A stretch of DNA of 64,000 nt from Nomia melanderi. Lineage: Eukaryota > Arthropoda > Insecta > Hymenoptera > Halictidae. Shown piece after piece: positions 61,285 through 64,000 of this stretch (positions are counted from its first letter, which is position 1; every line of letters begins with the position of its first letter). The translations under genes and the position numbers were made by a program. The notes beneath the pieces were generated by a model. That model had not been told where the DNA came from. It ran no database searches and saw only the letters and a program-made list of their open reading frames with translations. The stretch spans positions 1,612,001-1,676,000 of the forward strand of contig NW_027475133.1 in assembly GCF_051020985.1 (NCBI RefSeq), given 5' to 3'.

Positions 61285-62310
61285 GAGATAGCGCAATAAA
61301 CCAAAGTGAATTATCTGCAGGAGGCCCTGGCGCATGAATCTGTGCAGCGGCAACGACCTCGGACCACCAGGGGCCGAGAAAACGACCGTCTCATGGGGCC
61401 GGACACTCAGGGTCAGTGAAAAATCCAATATATATCTGCTGATATCTCGGGTGCTATTAGAGATAGCGTAATAAATCAGAGTGCATTGTCTGTAGGAGGC
61501 CCTGGCGCATGAATCTGTGCAGCGGGAACGACCTCGGACCACCAGGGTCCGACAAAACCACAGTCTCATGGGGCCGGACACTCAGGGTCAGGGGAAAATC
61601 CAATATATATCTGGTGATATCTCGGGTGCTATTAGAGATAGCACAATAAACCAAAGTGAATTATCTGCAGGAGGCCCTGGCGCATGAATCTGTGCAGCGG
61701 GAACGACCTCGGACCACCAGGGGCCGAGAAAACGACCGTCTCATGGGGCCGGACACTCAGGGTCAGGGAAAAATCCAATATATATCTGCTGATATCTCGG
61801 GTGCTATTACAGATAGCGCAATAAATCAAAGTGCATTGTCTGTAGGAGGCCCTGGCGCATGAATCTGTGCAGCGGGAACGACCTCGGACCACCAGGGGCC
61901 GAAAAAACCACAGTCTCATGGGGCCGGACACGCAGGGTCAGGGTAAAATCCAATATATATCTGGTGATATCTCGGGTGCTATTACAGATAGCGCAATAAA
62001 TCAAAGTGCATTGTCTGTAGGAGGCCCTGGCGCATGATTCTGTGCAGCGGGAACGACCTCGGACCACCAGGGGCCGAGAAAACGACCGCCTCATGGGGCC
62101 GGACCCTCAGGGTCAGTGAAAAATCCAATATATATCTGGTGATATCTCGGGTGCTATTAGAGACAGCGCAATAAACCAAAGTGAATTATCTGCAGGGGGC
62201 CCTGGCGCATGAATCTGTGCAACGGGAACGACCTCGGACCACCAGGGGCCGAGAAAACCACAGTCTCATGGTGCCGGACACTCAGGGTCAGGGGAAAATC
62301 CAATATATAT
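61285..62310 (+). repeat. Further copy of part of the 8-mer (2,625-bp offset)
   Basis: About six monomers match 58660-59685 at a 2,625-bp (15-monomer) offset, including GCAGCGGCAACG, GCGTAATAAATCAGAG, CCAGGGTCCGACAAAACC, GGACACGCAGGG, GACCGCCTCATGG and GAGACAGCGC with CTGCAGGGGGCCC. Because GAGACAGCGC and CTGCAGGGGGCCC follow the 8-mer in copy 2 but not in copy 1, this third copy derives from copy 2 or its ancestor. Private changes include GATAGCACAATAAACC near 61638 and CATGGTGCCGG near 62268. Confidence 0.82.
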
Positions 62311-62484
62311 CTGGTGATATCTCGGGTGCTATTGGAGATAGCGCAATAAACCAAAGAGAATTATCTGCAGGAGGCCCTGGCGCATGAATCTGTGCAACGG
62401 GAACGACCTCGGATCACCAGGGGCCGAGAAAACTACCGTCTCATGGGGCCGGATACTCAGGGTCAGGGGAAAATCCAATATAGA

Positions 62485-64000
62485 TCTGGTGATATCTCGG
62501 GTGCTATTACAGATAGCGCAATAAATCAAAGTGCATTGTCTGTAGGAGACATTGGCGCATGAACCTGTGCAGCGGGAACGACCTCGGACCACCAGGGGCC
62601 GAGAAAACGACCGTCTCATGGGGCCGGACACTCAGGGTCAGGGGAAAATCCAATATATATCTGGTGATATCTCGGGTGCTATTACAGATAGAGCAATAAA
62701 TCAAAGTGCATTGTCTGTAGGAGGCCCTGGCGCATGAATTTGTGCAGCGGGAACGACCTCGGACCACCAGGGGCCGAGAAAACCGCAGTCTCATGGGGCC
62801 GGACACTCAGGGTCAGGGAAAAATCCAATATATATCTGGTGATATCTCGGGCGCTATTAGAGATAGCGCAATAAGCCAAAGGGAATTATCTGCAGGAGGC
62901 CCTGCCGCATGCATCTGTGCAGCGGGAACGACCTAGGACCACCAGGGGCCGAGAAAACCACCGTCTCATGGGGCCGGACACTCAGTGTAAGGGAAAAATC
63001 CAATATATATCTGGTGATGTCTCGGGTGCTATTAGAGATAGCGCAATAAACGAAAGTGAATTATCTGCAGGAGGCCCTGGCGCATGAATCTGTGCAGCGG
63101 GAACGACCGCGGACCACCAGGGGCCGAGAAAACCACCGTCTCATGGGGCCGGACACTCAGGGTCAGGGAAAAATCCAATATATATCTGGTGATATCTCGG
63201 GTGCTATTAGAGATAGCGCAATAAACCAAAGTGAGTTATCTGCAGGAGGCCCTGGCGCATGAATCTGTGCAACGGGAACGACCTCGGACCACCAGGGGCC
63301 GAGAAAACCACAGTCTCATGGGGCCGGACACTCAGGGTCAGGGGAAAATCCAATATATATCTGGTGATATCTCGGGTGCTATTAGAGATAGCGCAATAAA
63401 TCAAAGTGCATTGTCTGTAGGAGACCCTGGCGCATGAACCTGTGCAGCGGGAACGACCTCGGACCACCAGGGGCCGAGAAAACCACAGTCTCATGGGGCC
63501 GGACGCTCAGGGTCAGTGAAAAATCCAATATATATCTGGTGATATCTCGGGCGCTATTAGAGATAGCGCAATAAGCCAAAGGGAATTATCTGCAGGAGGC
63601 CCTGGCGCATGCATCTGTGCAGCGGGAACGACCTAGGACCACCAGGGGCCGAGAAAACCACCGTCTCATGGGGCCGGACACTCAGGGTAAGGGAAAAATC
63701 CAATATATATCTGGTGATGTCTCGGGTGCTATTAGAGATAGCGCAATAAACGAAAGTGAATTATCTGCAGGAGGCCCTGGCGCATGAATCTGTGCAGCGG
63801 GAACGACCGCGGACCACCAGGGGCCGAGAAAAGCACAGTCTCATGGGGCCGGACACTCAGGGTCAGGGAAAAATCCAATATATATCTGGTGATATCTCGG
63901 GCGCTATTAGAGATAGCGCAATAAACCAAAGTGAGTTATCTGCAGGAGGCCCTGGCGCATGAATCTGTGCAACGGGAACGACCTCGGACCACCAGGGGCC
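62485..64000 (+). repeat. Right-edge satellite with 45-kb-type monomer order
   Basis: The order GAGCAATAAATC class B, GCCAAAGGG class A with CATGCATCTG and GACCTAGGACC, GGGTAAGGG/GATGTCTCGGG, GACCGCGGACC, GTGAGTTATC, GGAGACCC recalls 45.7-46.7 kb. The GCCAAAGGG to GATGTCTCGGG pair recurs at 63527-63876, 700 bp after its copy at 62827-63176. The array is cut at monomer position 124 by the end of the window. Confidence 0.68.

Larger units (their letters stand above)
1..64000. repeat. 175-bp tandem satellite DNA array (365 complete monomers plus a partial)
   Basis: The same 175-bp unit recurs head-to-tail in one orientation from the first to the last base with no interruption. Landmarks in nearly every monomer, counted from AATATATATCTGG as position 1, are GATATC (15-20), AATAAA (44-49), GGCCCTGGCGCATG (71-84), the CTCGG...CCGAG dyad (107-127) and TCATGGGGCCGGACACTCAG (140-159). 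Consensus GC is about 53% (92 of 175), with AT-rich positions 1-70 and GC-rich positions 71-175. There are 8 CpGs per consensus monomer. Neither edge shows unique sequence, so the array continues on both sides. A eukaryotic centromeric or heterochromatic satellite is the natural reading; the family is not one I recognise. No gene, RNA gene or mobile element was found anywhere inside. Confidence 0.98.

Noticed and set aside
1..64000. CRISPR-like array (regular repeats).
   Set aside because: The unit is 175 bp with no unique spacers; whole monomers are alike end to end, so this is tandem satellite.
1..64000. Alpha satellite (about 171 bp) because of similar unit length and HOR structure.
   Set aside because: The sequence, GC content (about 53%) and motifs do not resemble alpha satellite, and no CENP-B box is present. 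The similarity is architectural only.
1..64000. Telomeric repeats, rRNA, tRNA or ribosomal spacer sequence.
   Set aside because: No TTAGGG-type runs and no recognisable rRNA or tRNA sequence was seen on either strand.

Overview
The whole 64-kb window is one uninterrupted tandem satellite DNA array. I found no protein-coding gene, RNA gene, transposon, CRISPR array or single-copy spacer in it. The repeat unit is 175 bp. Position 1 happens to fall on a monomer boundary if the unit is taken to start at AATATATATCTGG. The window holds 365 complete monomers and a 124-bp partial one (63877-64000). Both edges lie inside the array, so its true extent and flanks are unknown.

A long, head-to-tail, homogeneous array of this kind with higher-order repeats (HORs) points to a eukaryotic genome, most likely centromeric, pericentromeric or other heterochromatic satellite of an animal. 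I do not recognise the family. It is not human-type alpha satellite, and no CENP-B box (TTCGnnnnAnnCGGG) was found. The monomer is about 53% GC and two-part: an AT-rich part (positions 1-70, about 37% GC) and a GC-rich part (71-175, about 63% GC) containing most of its 8 CpG sites.

Two monomer classes are intermixed. Class A carries G34, C50, A58, A62 and C67 and has a PstI site. Class B carries C34, T50, C58, G62 and T67. Many monomers are mosaics of the two. Layered on these are HORs that change along the window. 1-7.6 kb: diverged monomers with old, partial duplications and four of the seven length variants. 7.64-22.87 kb: a very large (about 7.2-7.5 kb, 41/43-mer) near-identical tandem duplication, itself containing an 11-monomer-offset repeat. 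22.6-30.4 kb: dimer and trimer (525 bp) repeats nested in a 2,975-bp 17-mer duplication. 30.4-34.1 kb: a mixed, poorly ordered stretch with two more length variants. 34.1-41.4 kb: a mosaic built on 1,050-bp (6-mer) spacing. 42-54 kb: 2,625-, 5,249- and 2,275-bp copies of one related 12-15-mer family. 56.7-62.3 kb: a 1,400-bp 8-mer duplication and a further copy of part of it.

The open reading frames seen on both strands (about 65-100 codons) are a by-product of the repeat. Because 175 is not a multiple of 3, the same stop-free stretch recurs each monomer in a rotating frame. I do not call them genes. The biological interest lies in array architecture: strict length conservation, nested recent duplications, class mosaicism, and per-monomer motifs (dyads, an AATAAA hexamer, dense CpG) that could matter for chromatin or satellite transcription.
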